Below the pieces are notes generated by a model. The model made no database searches and had not been told where the DNA came from. It saw only the letters and a list, made by a program, of their open reading frames with translations. The position numbers and the translations under genes were made by a program. 22,591 nt of DNA, taken from NCBI GenBank assembly GCA_016297165.1, contig JAEDHF010000012.1, positions 1 to 22,591 on the forward strand, given 5' to 3'. The stretch is from Oscillospiraceae bacterium (GTDB lineage Bacteria > Bacillota > Clostridia > Oscillospirales > Ruminococcaceae). Below are positions 8,501 through 15,497 of the stretch, one piece after another. Positions within the stretch are counted from its first letter, which is position 1. Each line of letters opens with the position of its first letter.

Positions 8501-10515
8501 GCGGCAATTCCGTTTTCGTCGGTGGTAGAGCTGCCCGAACAGATTTCACGGTTTACCTCGAAGGTAAGCTTTGAGGCAGGAGTGCCGTCAAAATAATGAG
8601 CGTCAACAGTAACGTCGAAGGGGTTCTTCTGGGGCATTACAACATAATCGGGCACGGTAACATCAAAGGTATAGGTAGGCTTTACATAATCCATAATCTG
8701 TACGGACTTGCTGCATATAACGGCGTTCTCCTTATCCCCGTCAAGCAAGCTCACCCTTGCCCCGTATGTTTTCGCCCTGTCCTCGAAGGAGATTGAGGCG
8801 GTAAAGGTGCCGTCCGCCGAGGGGGTAAGCTTTACGGTTTTGCCGCCTGTCTCCCCCTCTCCGAAGCATACAAGCAGATTTTCGGGAAGTCTTACTCCCT
8901 CTCTTCGGGGCTTTATTATGCCCCAGATATTTATTGTATCGGTGGTCTGATATGCCTCTCGGTCGGTATAGATATAGGTATAGTAAAGGTCCTTGTAGCC
9001 TACCTTATATTCCCTGTAATTCATAAGCAGGTCGATATACCTGTGACCGCCGTAGTTTATTTCGATAATATCGCTTCGGAAGGCGTTATCCTTTGTGGAA
9101 ATCCGGGCTACGCCGTTATTATCGGTCTTTGCGGAAAAATCGCCCTTACTTGTATGGAGAATTATTTCTGCATCGGAAGCCGCCTTACCCGTATTTGTAT
9201 CATTGACGAAAAATGCGGTATTATCGCCGAGAGAAGCGGAATAAACCGATATAGGGTTCATCTCGATAAAATAATAGATTGTGTCCTCTCCCTTAGTTAT
9301 GGAAGCGACGTAGTATCCCTCCTCAAGGTCGTAGGGCAGCATAATCATACGTGGAAGCCAGGAAGAATCACGCTTTTTCGCCACCTCAAAGGAGGAGAAA
9401 ATCTCCTTCATTCTTCCCTCGTCTATAGACATAACGCTTTCGCTGTTATAGCTCATAAGGTCGGATATATAGTCGTCGCTATTACCGTATTTATAGAGCT
9501 TTACATCAAACTCCGAGGATAATGTATTCTCATTACCCTGTATTTCAATAACCACAGGGTCGCCCATAATAAAGGTCTCGCTTATGCCGTTATAGGTATA
9601 GAAGGACTCGTATCTTGCAGTCGTGCAAAAGGAGAAGGAAAAGCTATCCTTCATATCGTTTCCGTTCATGGACTTAATACCCTCGGAAAGAGTAACCCTA
9701 TAAACAGTTTTATAGCTCATATCCTCTTCAGGTATAAAATAGAGGGTGTTGTTGTTGACCTCGAATCTACCCTTTATTGAAGGCTCGGTAGAAAAGCGGC
9801 TCTCTACGGTAGATAAATCAACAGGCTCGGAAAAGGTTATCTCTATTCCCGAATCTACGCTGACATATTCTGCTCCGTCGGCGGGATAAACGCTCTTTAC
9901 ACGGAAATCATCCACGGTCCGGAATGCCCAGCAGTCCCCCGTTCCCCCCTCCTCGGACAAGACGGAAAGCTTAACAACGCTGCCCTTTTCAAAGGCGGTA
10001 TTTGCAGTAAGTATGTATTCGCAGTCTGCTTTTTTTGTAACGCTGTAATCTACCTCGGGAGTGATTGAAAGCTTTCCCATAAGCTCGCTTACCGATAAAT
10101 CGGCGAAGGATTTTATGGTGAAGCTTGAATTTGTAAGAATGCTTTCGCCACTTTTGGAATCGGCGGTTATCTCGGAAATAACCGTACTTTTTCGTTTACG
10201 GGTGTAGGCTATTTCGCCCTCCTCCGTAGGAACGGTAGTTATTCCCTCGGTCTCAGTAACGGAAATATCGGTAACGGGCTTGGTTGTCTCCGTAATACCT
10301 GTCGTAGTATCGGGCTCGGTTTCTATTTCATTATTGAATAAGCCGAGATTATTAAAGGCGAAAATCCCTATCGCAGCAGCAGCGCATACTCCGCCTATGG
10401 CGGATATCAGCTTTATGGGGCTTTTCTTCGCCATTTTTACGTTTTCCTTTTCCTCGGGAATAAGGCTGTCATCAACCTCTCCCAGTACCTCAATAAGCTT
10501 TTCGTTCTTCTTCAT
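5566..10515 (-). CDS. Membrane-anchored alpha-2-macroglobulin-like protein with anti-sigma-like N-terminus
   Basis: A 1649-residue surface protein. Residues 1-30 (including LIEVLGEVDDSLIPEE) resemble the cytoplasmic start of proteins encoded after this ECF sigma type. One membrane helix lies at about 36-56, then a Thr-rich linker. A Big_5-like Ig domain spans about 205-300. Macroglobulin (MG) domains follow, with the bacterial signature YIYTDREAYQ near 514. SVVDEAAFAV at about 1009 and the A2M-domain segment TDENGKAVFKFKLADSITTW at 1081-1100 are typical. A helical thioester-domain-like region spans about 1243-1450. Where CxEQ is expected there is CYFGDRTDMKA (from 1261), so covalent trapping of proteases seems lost. 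Its ATG overlaps the sigma stop codon (ATGA) behind a GGGAGGG site. The topology suggests an inside-out signalling protein; anti-sigma activity is inference. Confidence 0.85.
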   Translation of the reverse strand: MKKNEKLIEVLGEVDDSLIPEEKENVKMAKKSPIKLISAIGGVCAAAAIGIFAFNNLGLFNNEIETEPDTTTGITETTKPVTDISVTETEGITTVPTEEGEIAYTRKRKSTVISEITADSKSGESILTNSSFTIKSFADLSVSELMGKLSITPEVDYSVTKKADCEYILTANTAFEKGSVVKLSVLSEEGGTGDCWAFRTVDDFRVKSVYPADGAEYVSVDSGIEITFSEPVDLSTVESRFSTEPSIKGRFEVNNNTLYFIPEEDMSYKTVYRVTLSEGIKSMNGNDMKDSFSFSFCTTARYESFYTYNGISETFIMGDPVVIEIQGNENTLSSEFDVKLYKYGNSDDYISDLMSYNSESVMSIDEGRMKEIFSSFEVAKKRDSSWLPRMIMLPYDLEEGYYVASITKGEDTIYYFIEMNPISVYSASLGDNTAFFVNDTNTGKAASDAEIILHTSKGDFSAKTDNNGVARISTKDNAFRSDIIEINYGGHRYIDLLMNYREYKVGYKDLYYTYIYTDREAYQTTDTINIWGIIKPRREGVRLPENLLVCFGEGETGGKTVKLTPSADGTFTASISFEDRAKTYGARVSLLDGDKENAVICSKSVQIMDYVKPTYTFDVTVPDYVVMPQKNPFDVTVDAHYFDGTPASKLTFEVNREICSGSSTTDENGIAAMKLKSDDDSSWEPSNIWVDFGLTGIENNYQYFGKAIYGFYRDVMLQSEYDKDKKTYRVNTNSIDFSKIPEFMASEKDYYSSDEDYYDVLKGNPYDTEVTVNISRSWYERVETGSYYDFIEKRTVKSYDYEYCNEDIGTYTVNTVNGIGVIENLSLDKEGSSYSITISYSDSLGQRVECYDGVYNGMSYKLYTDYRMFRLDASAESDDERREFHEDENIEFTLKEYYDTNNGDPEGKIFFITSQNDIIDAKVYDSTTFTYKADKRCIPDFNYCGAYFDGRHVYPISPDSISFDPGEREIKLEISSDKEKYDAGEEVALTVYAKDIYGKAVRNATVSLSVVDEAAFAVREQYVDTLGSLYSYIWYSYPYQNCSYIQHVMNGEPGAEKGGGEPDNNVRKDFRDNPYFGSVNTDENGKAVFKFKLADSITTWRATVQSVCEINGRMFAGSDKTPIIATRPVFVTPIMLSEYTAGDDISVTAKCVGLKDMDRISVTLSGNGEDRTVDILPTETADFGKLPVGEYTVTFHASNGINNDAIEMPLSVVETKQEVLISKDISLGEINSISPTKWPVSMIFYDKEYEFCKEILENLSCYFGDRTDMKAASAFALAELGWNEGNYSEKIQSATISGYATLLPNGNENIKLTALLCGAFPESVSREAIINAFENTLKDCDAEDMAYCYMGLAALGKPVFGDIKRILSENGDKLTLSEKLYLTAGLAFAGDFSSAYDSYIKLTSEMKFYENEEGIRAYFIDEEHTRLALLTASMLNLPEAEPLARGLVSREPKYDSYALELVVYLRNYVPKVSGDAEFSYTINGERKTVKLDRYGIVSLSFDKEQFNNADFKVDSGNVSLYALYTGRISEQEKAPKMSVTKTYSKTSDLNPGDVVTVTINAEPYSVIEDIIPSCARLCGETNTYYDSVGQHIRLYTGISGRAIYKICIATSGDFVTEGAYSYNYEDDGDFYWGISESGKITVDRVNEGV

Positions 10516-11063
10516 ATTTCAATGCCCTCCCTTTCGAGATATTCCTTTAGCTCGTTTCGTGTACGAAATAGCGAGGTTTTTACCGCGCTTTCACTCATAG
10601 AATTCATAGCCGCAATTTCATTCACCGAATACATATACCAGTAGCGCTGCATAAATACTCTTCTCTTATCCGGCTTTAAGGCGGAAAGAAAGCTGTTGAG
10701 GGCGTTTTTAAGCTCAACGCCGTCGGAAACGCTTTCTCCGTCCCCTACACATTCCGCAAGCTCGTCAAGGCAGAGATTTATCTGCCCGAAGCCCCGTTTT
10801 TCCGCAGTTCTCGCTTTTATTCGGTTTATAGCGAGATTTCTCGTAATCTTTCCGAGGAAAAGGGATAAAAGCGAGGGCTTACTGGGTGGCATGGAGTTCC
10901 ACGCCTTGAGCCAGGTGTCGCTTACGCATTCCTCGGTTTCTTCAAAGGAATTAAGTATGTTATTTGCAATAACACTGCAATATCCGTTATATTTTTGCTT
11001 TGTTTCGGATATTGCCGCTTCGGAACGTTCCCAGTACAGCGCTACAATCTGTTCGTCTTCCAT
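10512..11063 (-). CDS. ECF-type RNA polymerase sigma factor
   Basis: Directs RNA polymerase to a small regulon, probably for the cell envelope. The 183-residue product has region 2 near its N-terminus (ETEECVSDTWLKAWNSMPP, then FLGKITRNLAINRIKAR) and a region 4 helix-turn-helix near the C-terminus (YSVNEIAAMNSMSESAVKTS). It belongs to the common Clostridial ECF type whose next gene usually encodes a membrane partner. I chose the ATG at 11063: it has a GGGGAGG site with 7-base spacing. A GTG at 11093 would add ten residues, but the ribosome site would then lie inside the coding region. Its stop codon overlaps the start of the macroglobulin-like gene, so sigma factor and putative partner are translationally coupled. 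Confidence 0.92.
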   Translation of the reverse strand: MEDEQIVALYWERSEAAISETKQKYNGYCSVIANNILNSFEETEECVSDTWLKAWNSMPPSKPSLLSLFLGKITRNLAINRIKARTAEKRGFGQINLCLDELAECVGDGESVSDGVELKNALNSFLSALKPDKRRVFMQRYWYMYSVNEIAAMNSMSESAVKTSLFRTRNELKEYLEREGIEI

Positions 11064-11099
11064 ATTCTTTCCTCCCCATTTTTCCGGGTTCACCTATAT

Positions 11100-11127
11100 A
11101 TACAGTTTTTTACGGTAAAAGGTTACA
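11100..11127 (-). promoter_or_regulatory. Candidate ECF-type autoregulatory promoter of the sigma gene
   Basis: On the minus strand TGTAAC (11122-11127) and CTGTAT (11100-11105) are 16 bases apart. The AAC core and the spacing are typical of ECF-dependent promoters. A transcript from it would have a leader of roughly 30 bases. ECF genes often control themselves, but there is only one site to judge from. Confidence 0.35.
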
Positions 11128-11140
11128 GTCTTTATAAAAA

Positions 11141-11169
11141 ATTATACTATATAAAACGGAAATACGCAA
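11141..11169 (-). promoter_or_regulatory. Sigma-A promoter of the sigma-factor operon
   Basis: On the minus strand a -35 of TTGCGT (11164-11169) and a -10 of TATAAT (11141-11146) are separated by 17 bases. This would provide basal transcription of the sigma, macroglobulin and MEMO genes. Confidence 0.55.
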
Positions 11170-11240
11170 TAATTTATCTTAAGGTCGCCTACGATTTTTT
11201 CTTACTGTCCGACATTTTTATATGAATTATTCAAAATGCA

Positions 11241-11269
11241 TTGACACTATATAAAAACTATGCTATAAT
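11241..11269 (+). promoter_or_regulatory. Consensus sigma-A promoter of the VWA-protein gene
   Basis: A perfect -35, TTGACA (11241-11246), and a perfect -10, TATAAT (11264-11269), are separated by 17 bases. The -10 is extended by an upstream TG. This should be a strong constitutive promoter. Confidence 0.8.
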
Positions 11270-11301
11270 ATGCTGATAAACTATAACCGGAGCGTTCACA
11301 A

Positions 11302-13569
11302 ATGGCAAAAAATAAGTACAGCTATCGTAAAACCTCAGGCAGTAAAAAGCCGATTATTATCGTGTCGGCTATTGCTGTTACCGCCGCAGGTATTACAATA
11401 GGCGTTATCGCAAATAATGCGGCGCAGGAAAACAAAATAGCCGCCGCTAAGTATAACCTTAACCAGTTCTATCCCGAAACCTATAATTCCTCGGAGGAAA
11501 TTGCCCCCGATACGGACTATGACAGCGACGGGTTAACAAACGCCGAGGAGCTTTCTCTCGCTACAAACGGAGCAATTCCCGACAGCGACGGAGACGGAAT
11601 CCTTGACGGAATGGAGAGAATGTTCTCTACCGAGCCCAACAACCGAGATACCGACCACGACGGCGTAGCCGACGGTATGGAGGTTTTAGCCGGTCTCGAC
11701 CCTCTTAAGGATATGACCGACGGTAAGACAAGGGACTCAGAGCGCAAATTCACTGTTGTCAATTCCTTCGAGGAAGGCAGAGTTAAAATAACGGGAGACG
11801 CCTATGTTTACGGCAGTACCGCCCGGAAGCTGGCTCTAAATACCGTTTCAGCCAATGCAGGCGCAATTACTCTCCCCTATGAGCTTTACTGTGAAAACCC
11901 CTTCGATTCCGCCGAGATCACCTTTAACTATAATGAAAGCTATATAAAGGCAAGCGAAATATCCGAGGAGTCTCTCTGCATTTATAAATTCGACCCTTAT
12001 ACGAAGAAATATACCGCCCTCGATTCGGTTACCGACCCGGAAAGCGCTTCGGTAACTGCAAAAATTGAAAGCAACGGCGTTTACGTTCTCGGCGCCGAGG
12101 GCGTAATACAAAGCGCAGTCTTTTCCGAGGACAGCAACGTAAACATCCACCTTCTTATTGATAACTCAGGCTCAATGTATCCGAAATCGGTATTGTCCAG
12201 CTCCGAGGAAAACGACGTAAATTTCAAGCGTCTCACCTTCGCAAGAAATTTCGTTTCGAAGCTTAGCGATAATGCGAAAACCGCTATTTCCGCCTTTACA
12301 TACGAATTCAAGCCCATGTGTGATTTTGAGGCGGCTAAGGAAAAGGTTATGAGTGCTATTGAGGGAATACGTACCCTTGGTGCAGGCTTCGACGGCACAA
12401 GCGTAGAAAGAGCCCTTATCCACGGTCTCGATACCTTTACTCCCGAAATGAAGGCAGACAGGAATACCATCATTCTTCTTACAGACGGTATTTCTACCAA
12501 CAACGCAGGCTATAGCCTTGATGAAATAGCCGCTAAGGCTCACGCTAAAAATGTCACCATTATGACAATAAGCCTCGGAAATGAATACGACCGTGAATTC
12601 TTAAGCACAATCGCAGAAATTACAGGCGGAAAATACTTCCAGATTTCCGAAGCCAACGCTCTCGAAAGCCTTTATTCAACTATTCTCGCTTCTATGGACG
12701 ATGATATCGTGGACGAGGATATGGACGGTACCGCCGACAGCTACTCTCTTTTCGATACAGGCTTCGACCCCACAGAAAACGGCTTCAGCTTCGAGAATTT
12801 CAAGTCGAAAACCGCCGATACCCTGGATTTCGGTATGGTTATGATGGCGAGGGACTGGTTTAAGAATGCAGTTCCCAACAGCGTTACCACAGATGATGAA
12901 AGTACCTCCTATACCTTCGAGGGTACTACAATAGACAGGACTGCACCCATAAGAAAAGTCGTACTAAATAGTATGCAGTCCGATTATCTTAACCCCGAAA
13001 CCTATCTCGACTTCTTAAGCCCTCCCGGAACCTTAAAGCTTACTAAGGAGGCGGAAAAGGAAGCGGTCGAATGGGGTTGGTACACCAAAACAATGCCCTA
13101 TACCGACGAAAATGCAAAGTGGACAGAGGTACAGTATCTCGCAATCAATCACACTATAGGAAAAATACGGGCAAAGTACAGCGAGGACGACTTCCAGTTT
13201 ATCCGTGCTATTCATTACTATGAGTCTTTCCGTGATAAGGACAAGGGCTTTACCCTCACGGACGACGGCGACCTCAACAGAGCAAAGGAAATACTTTCCA
13301 CGGGTACTCCTCTTATTATGAAAATGTCCTGGGAGGAAAACGGAAAATTCCTTAACAGATACGTCCTTCTTACAGCCTTGCGCCGTGACCTAGACTCCCC
13401 CAATCTTATAAAGGGAAAGATTTACGACGTAAACCATAACCCCGTAAGCACTGTTGAATTCAACCGCTCGCCAAGAATTATCGGAAAACAGAAAAGCGGA
13501 TATACCTACAGCGCAAGCTGGAACGGAAAGACAGTTTCCGTAAGCTTCTGTAACCCTACCGCAAAATAA
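11302..13569 (+). CDS. Membrane-anchored VWA-domain protein with calcium-binding repeats
   Basis: A 755-residue extracellular adhesion or sensing protein. A membrane anchor lies at about residues 17-37. Three thrombospondin-type-3/EF-like Asp-rich loops follow (DTDYDSDGLTNAEE at 70, DSDGDGILDGME at 94, DTDHDGVADGME at 116); a fourth similar loop lies near 472. The VWA domain spans about 282-465 with an intact MIDAS: DNSGS (Asp287, Ser289, Ser291), Thr366 and TDG (Asp395). The C-terminal 270 residues are not recognised with confidence. The stretch around GTPLIMKMSW and IYDVNHNP looks faintly like a C39/papain-like peptidase domain without visible catalytic Cys or His. A GGAG site precedes the ATG. 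The gene is divergent to the sigma operon and ends in its own terminator. The ligand is unknown. Confidence 0.87.
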   Translation: MAKNKYSYRKTSGSKKPIIIVSAIAVTAAGITIGVIANNAAQENKIAAAKYNLNQFYPETYNSSEEIAPDTDYDSDGLTNAEELSLATNGAIPDSDGDGILDGMERMFSTEPNNRDTDHDGVADGMEVLAGLDPLKDMTDGKTRDSERKFTVVNSFEEGRVKITGDAYVYGSTARKLALNTVSANAGAITLPYELYCENPFDSAEITFNYNESYIKASEISEESLCIYKFDPYTKKYTALDSVTDPESASVTAKIESNGVYVLGAEGVIQSAVFSEDSNVNIHLLIDNSGSMYPKSVLSSSEENDVNFKRLTFARNFVSKLSDNAKTAISAFTYEFKPMCDFEAAKEKVMSAIEGIRTLGAGFDGTSVERALIHGLDTFTPEMKADRNTIILLTDGISTNNAGYSLDEIAAKAHAKNVTIMTISLGNEYDREFLSTIAEITGGKYFQISEANALESLYSTILASMDDDIVDEDMDGTADSYSLFDTGFDPTENGFSFENFKSKTADTLDFGMVMMARDWFKNAVPNSVTTDDESTSYTFEGTTIDRTAPIRKVVLNSMQSDYLNPETYLDFLSPPGTLKLTKEAEKEAVEWGWYTKTMPYTDENAKWTEVQYLAINHTIGKIRAKYSEDDFQFIRAIHYYESFRDKDKGFTLTDDGDLNRAKEILSTGTPLIMKMSWEENGKFLNRYVLLTALRRDLDSPNLIKGKIYDVNHNPVSTVEFNRSPRIIGKQKSGYTYSASWNGKTVSVSFCNPTAK

Positions 13570-13575
13570 AAGCTA

Positions 13576-13614
13576 ACGCTCCTTTCTGAAACAAGACGTT
13601 TCAGAAAGGAGCGT
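13576..13614. terminator. Strong bidirectional terminator between VWA and TetR genes
   Basis: A perfect 17-bp stem (arms 13576-13592 and 13598-13614) with a 5-base loop is followed by TTTTA on the plus strand. On the minus strand it is followed by a T-rich flank (tagcttttatttt). It terminates the convergent VWA and TetR transcripts. Confidence 0.9.
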
Positions 13615-13619
13615 TTTTA

Positions 13620-14264
13620 TTATTGTATGCTGTTGTCCAGATTCTTATAGGTTTCCCCCGAAAAAATAAAATCGAAGCTTCCCTTCTCCGCCTTAAGGCA
13701 GGTTTCAAGAACCTGTGACAGGATTTTTAGCTTGGTGTACATACTCTTAAGGTCCTCAAGAAATACGGATTCATCAAAGAAAAATGTAAGTACCGCTACT
13801 ATTATTTCCGCGCTCTCCTTAGGAGTTTCGGTACTTATAACCCCCTCGGAAACGCCCTCCTTAAGAAGCTCGGTAAGAACGGGAGCAATTTCCTGTATCG
13901 CAGCGCATTTCATTTTCTGATGGAGAGTTGTATCCTCGTGGAGGCGTAGAGTAATTATGAGGTTTTTTTCGTTATCGCTGAAATCCCTCTTGATAACGCT
14001 CGTAAACAGCATTTTTATCTTCTCCGTAACCGAGGTTTCGGGTCGGCGGTGAATGCTTTCGAAATATTCGTGGACTGCCCGACGGTAGCTCCGTTCGATA
14101 ACGGCATAGAGAATCTCGTCCTTACTCTTGAAATAGTAGTAAATACTACCCTTTCCTATTCCTGCTCTTTTCGCTATACTGTCAACGGATATTTCCTTAT
14201 AGGGCACCTCCGACATAAGCTCTTCCATAGCCCCGAAAATAAGCTCTCTTTTATCTGCCTTCAT
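13620..14264 (-). CDS. TetR-family transcriptional repressor
   Basis: A 214-residue repressor. The N-terminal DNA-binding domain is clear: YKEISVDSIAKRAGIGKGS (about 22-40) is the helix-turn-helix and IYYYFKSKDE (41-50) is the classic TetR signature that follows. The rest is an all-helical ligand-binding and dimerisation domain of usual size. The ATG has an AGAGG site 8 bases upstream. The gene is divergent to the acyl-carrier cassette. The intergenic region carries three copies of a palindrome ideal for a TetR dimer, so it most likely represses that cassette and perhaps itself. The inducer is unknown; an acyl or lipid-like molecule would fit the target genes. Family assignment is secure; the regulatory target is a well-supported inference. 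Confidence 0.92.
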   Translation of the reverse strand: MKADKRELIFGAMEELMSEVPYKEISVDSIAKRAGIGKGSIYYYFKSKDEILYAVIERSYRRAVHEYFESIHRRPETSVTEKIKMLFTSVIKRDFSDNEKNLIITLRLHEDTTLHQKMKCAAIQEIAPVLTELLKEGVSEGVISTETPKESAEIIVAVLTFFFDESVFLEDLKSMYTKLKILSQVLETCLKAEKGSFDFIFSGETYKNLDNSIQ

Positions 14265-14327
14265 CCATACAACCTCTATTTTGGTAAAATTCTACGTAAC
14301 AGGTGGTTTTTACCTGCATTGTTATGT

Positions 14328-14356
14328 ATTATAACACAAATTTCTTTTTTTGACAA
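14328..14356 (-). promoter_or_regulatory. Sigma-A promoter of the tetR gene
   Basis: On the minus strand a -35 of TTGTCA (14351-14356) and a -10 of TATAAT (14328-14333) are 17 bases apart. Operator 1 lies 18 bases upstream of the -35, so autoregulation may be weaker than control of the cassette. Confidence 0.7.
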
Positions 14357-14374
14357 TAATTTTTTTGCGGCATA

Positions 14375-14391
14375 CTTGACCGACGGTCGAA
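14375..14391. promoter_or_regulatory. TetR operator 1 (imperfect palindrome)
   Basis: CTTGACC-GAC-GGTCGAA. The right half is identical to operators 2 and 3 and the left half is degenerate. It overlaps the -35 and part of the spacer of the cassette promoter, a standard position for repression. Confidence 0.75.
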
Positions 14392-14404
14392 AATATGGTA
14401 CTAT
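14376..14404 (+). promoter_or_regulatory. Promoter of the hydrolase/acyltransferase/ACP/ligase operon
   Basis: A -35 of TTGACC (14376-14381) and a -10 of TACTAT (14399-14404) are 17 bases apart. The -35 lies inside operator 1. Transcription would start near 14411, just before operator 2, leaving a leader of about 105 bases. Confidence 0.55.
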
Positions 14405-14417
14405 TATCGCAGGACAA

Positions 14418-14434
14418 TTCGACCGTCGGTCGAA
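14418..14434. promoter_or_regulatory. TetR operator 2 (perfect palindrome)
   Basis: TTCGACC-GTC-GGTCGAA has perfectly complementary 7-base arms around a 3-base centre. It lies just downstream of the predicted transcription start of the cassette. Its centre is 43 bases from operator 1. Confidence 0.8.
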
Positions 14435-14480
14435 AATAGCTGTTAATACTGTGTTTTATATGGGCAGCTTTCAGGCAAAA

Positions 14481-14497
14481 TTCGACCATCGGTCGAA
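14481..14497. promoter_or_regulatory. TetR operator 3 (perfect arms)
   Basis: TTCGACC-ATC-GGTCGAA has the same arms as operator 2 and a changed centre. It lies in the leader, immediately before the ribosome binding site of the hydrolase gene. Its centre is 63 bases, about six helical turns, from operator 2. Confidence 0.78.
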
Positions 14498-14515
14498 AAT
14501 TTGAAAGGAGATTAT

Positions 14516-15487
14516 ATGACCGGAGCTTCAATAGGTCTTTTAGCGGCAGGAGGAGCAGTTCTCCTGGGTGCGGCAGGCGCAGGAATAGGCGCTCTTACCC
14601 TTTTCAACAAGGTTATCCCGAGACAGGATATGGTAAGGGTAAATCTTGACGAAATGGCGGATATGGCGAAATGGGAGGAATACAAAAAGGTTATCCACCC
14701 GAGAAAGGAATGGCTTTTAGCCCGTCCCTCGGAGCATCTTACAATCAAGTCCCGTGACGGACTTACTCTTCACGGGGATTATTTCCCTGCCGATGAGACC
14801 TCCGACACTATCGTAATAGCTCATCACGGCTATACAAGTATGGGTATGAACGACTGCTCTTCGATGTGCTCGTTTTTCCTGAAAAAGGGAGCCGACTGCC
14901 TTATAGTAGATAACAGAGCCCACGGAAAAAGTGAGGGCAAGTACATAGGCTTCGGAATTCTCGACAGATTCGACTGCCTCGAATGGATTAAGTACGCAGT
15001 AAGCCGCTTCGGCGAGAACAAGAAGATTATTCTTTACGGCGTATCAATGGGCGCTACTACGGTAGTCATGACGGCAGGCTTTAAGGATTTACCCAAAAAC
15101 GTTAAGCTTGTTGTTTCCGACTGTGCCTTTACCTCCCCCTACGACGTATTCTCCCACATTTTAAAGAGAGATTACCACCTTCCCCCCTTCCCCGTAATGA
15201 ACATAAACGACGAGCTTTGCAGAAGGAAGGCAGGCTACGGCTTCAAGGATTATTCAACCCTTACCGCAGTAAAGGATACAGAGGTTCCAATTCTCTTTAT
15301 CCACGGAAAGGACGATAACTTCGTCCCCACATATATGACGGAGCAGAATTATATGGCTTGCCGTTCGCCGAAGGATATCTATATCGTAGAAAATGCAGGT
15401 CACGCCGCAAGCCTTTATGAAAACCCCGAGGTATATGAGACTAAGGTAGAAGAATTCGTAAATAAGTATTCACCCATAAATGCATAA
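14516..15487 (+). CDS. Alpha/beta hydrolase with N-terminal membrane segment
   Basis: A 323-residue serine hydrolase, probably an esterase or thioesterase-like enzyme. An alanine/glycine-rich hydrophobic segment at about residues 5-30 looks like a membrane anchor or uncleaved signal. The catalytic triad is visible: Ser177 in the nucleophile elbow GVSMG, Asp267 in HGKDDNFVP and His296 in NAGHA. HHGYTSMG near residue 103 supplies the oxyanion region. I chose the ATG at 14516 because AAAGGAG (14504-14510) precedes it at 5 bases; a TTG at 14501 would include that site in the coding region. It is the first gene behind three TetR operators and lies 10 bases before the condensation-domain gene. It may release or edit the acyl product of the cassette. 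The substrate is not known. Confidence 0.85.
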   Translation: MTGASIGLLAAGGAVLLGAAGAGIGALTLFNKVIPRQDMVRVNLDEMADMAKWEEYKKVIHPRKEWLLARPSEHLTIKSRDGLTLHGDYFPADETSDTIVIAHHGYTSMGMNDCSSMCSFFLKKGADCLIVDNRAHGKSEGKYIGFGILDRFDCLEWIKYAVSRFGENKKIILYGVSMGATTVVMTAGFKDLPKNVKLVVSDCAFTSPYDVFSHILKRDYHLPPFPVMNINDELCRRKAGYGFKDYSTLTAVKDTEVPILFIHGKDDNFVPTYMTEQNYMACRSPKDIYIVENAGHAASLYENPEVYETKVEEFVNKYSPINA

Positions 15488-15497
15488 GGAGAGAAAA

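Noticed and set aside
12900..13569. Active C39/papain-like peptidase domain in the VWA protein
   Set aside because: The resemblance is faint and no catalytic Cys/His pair is visible, so it is not annotated as an enzyme.
14375..14497. Three repeats as a short CRISPR array
   Set aside because: The repeats are 17-bp palindromes with unequal spacers (26 and 46 bases), lie in a promoter next to a TetR gene, and no cas genes are present. They are operators.
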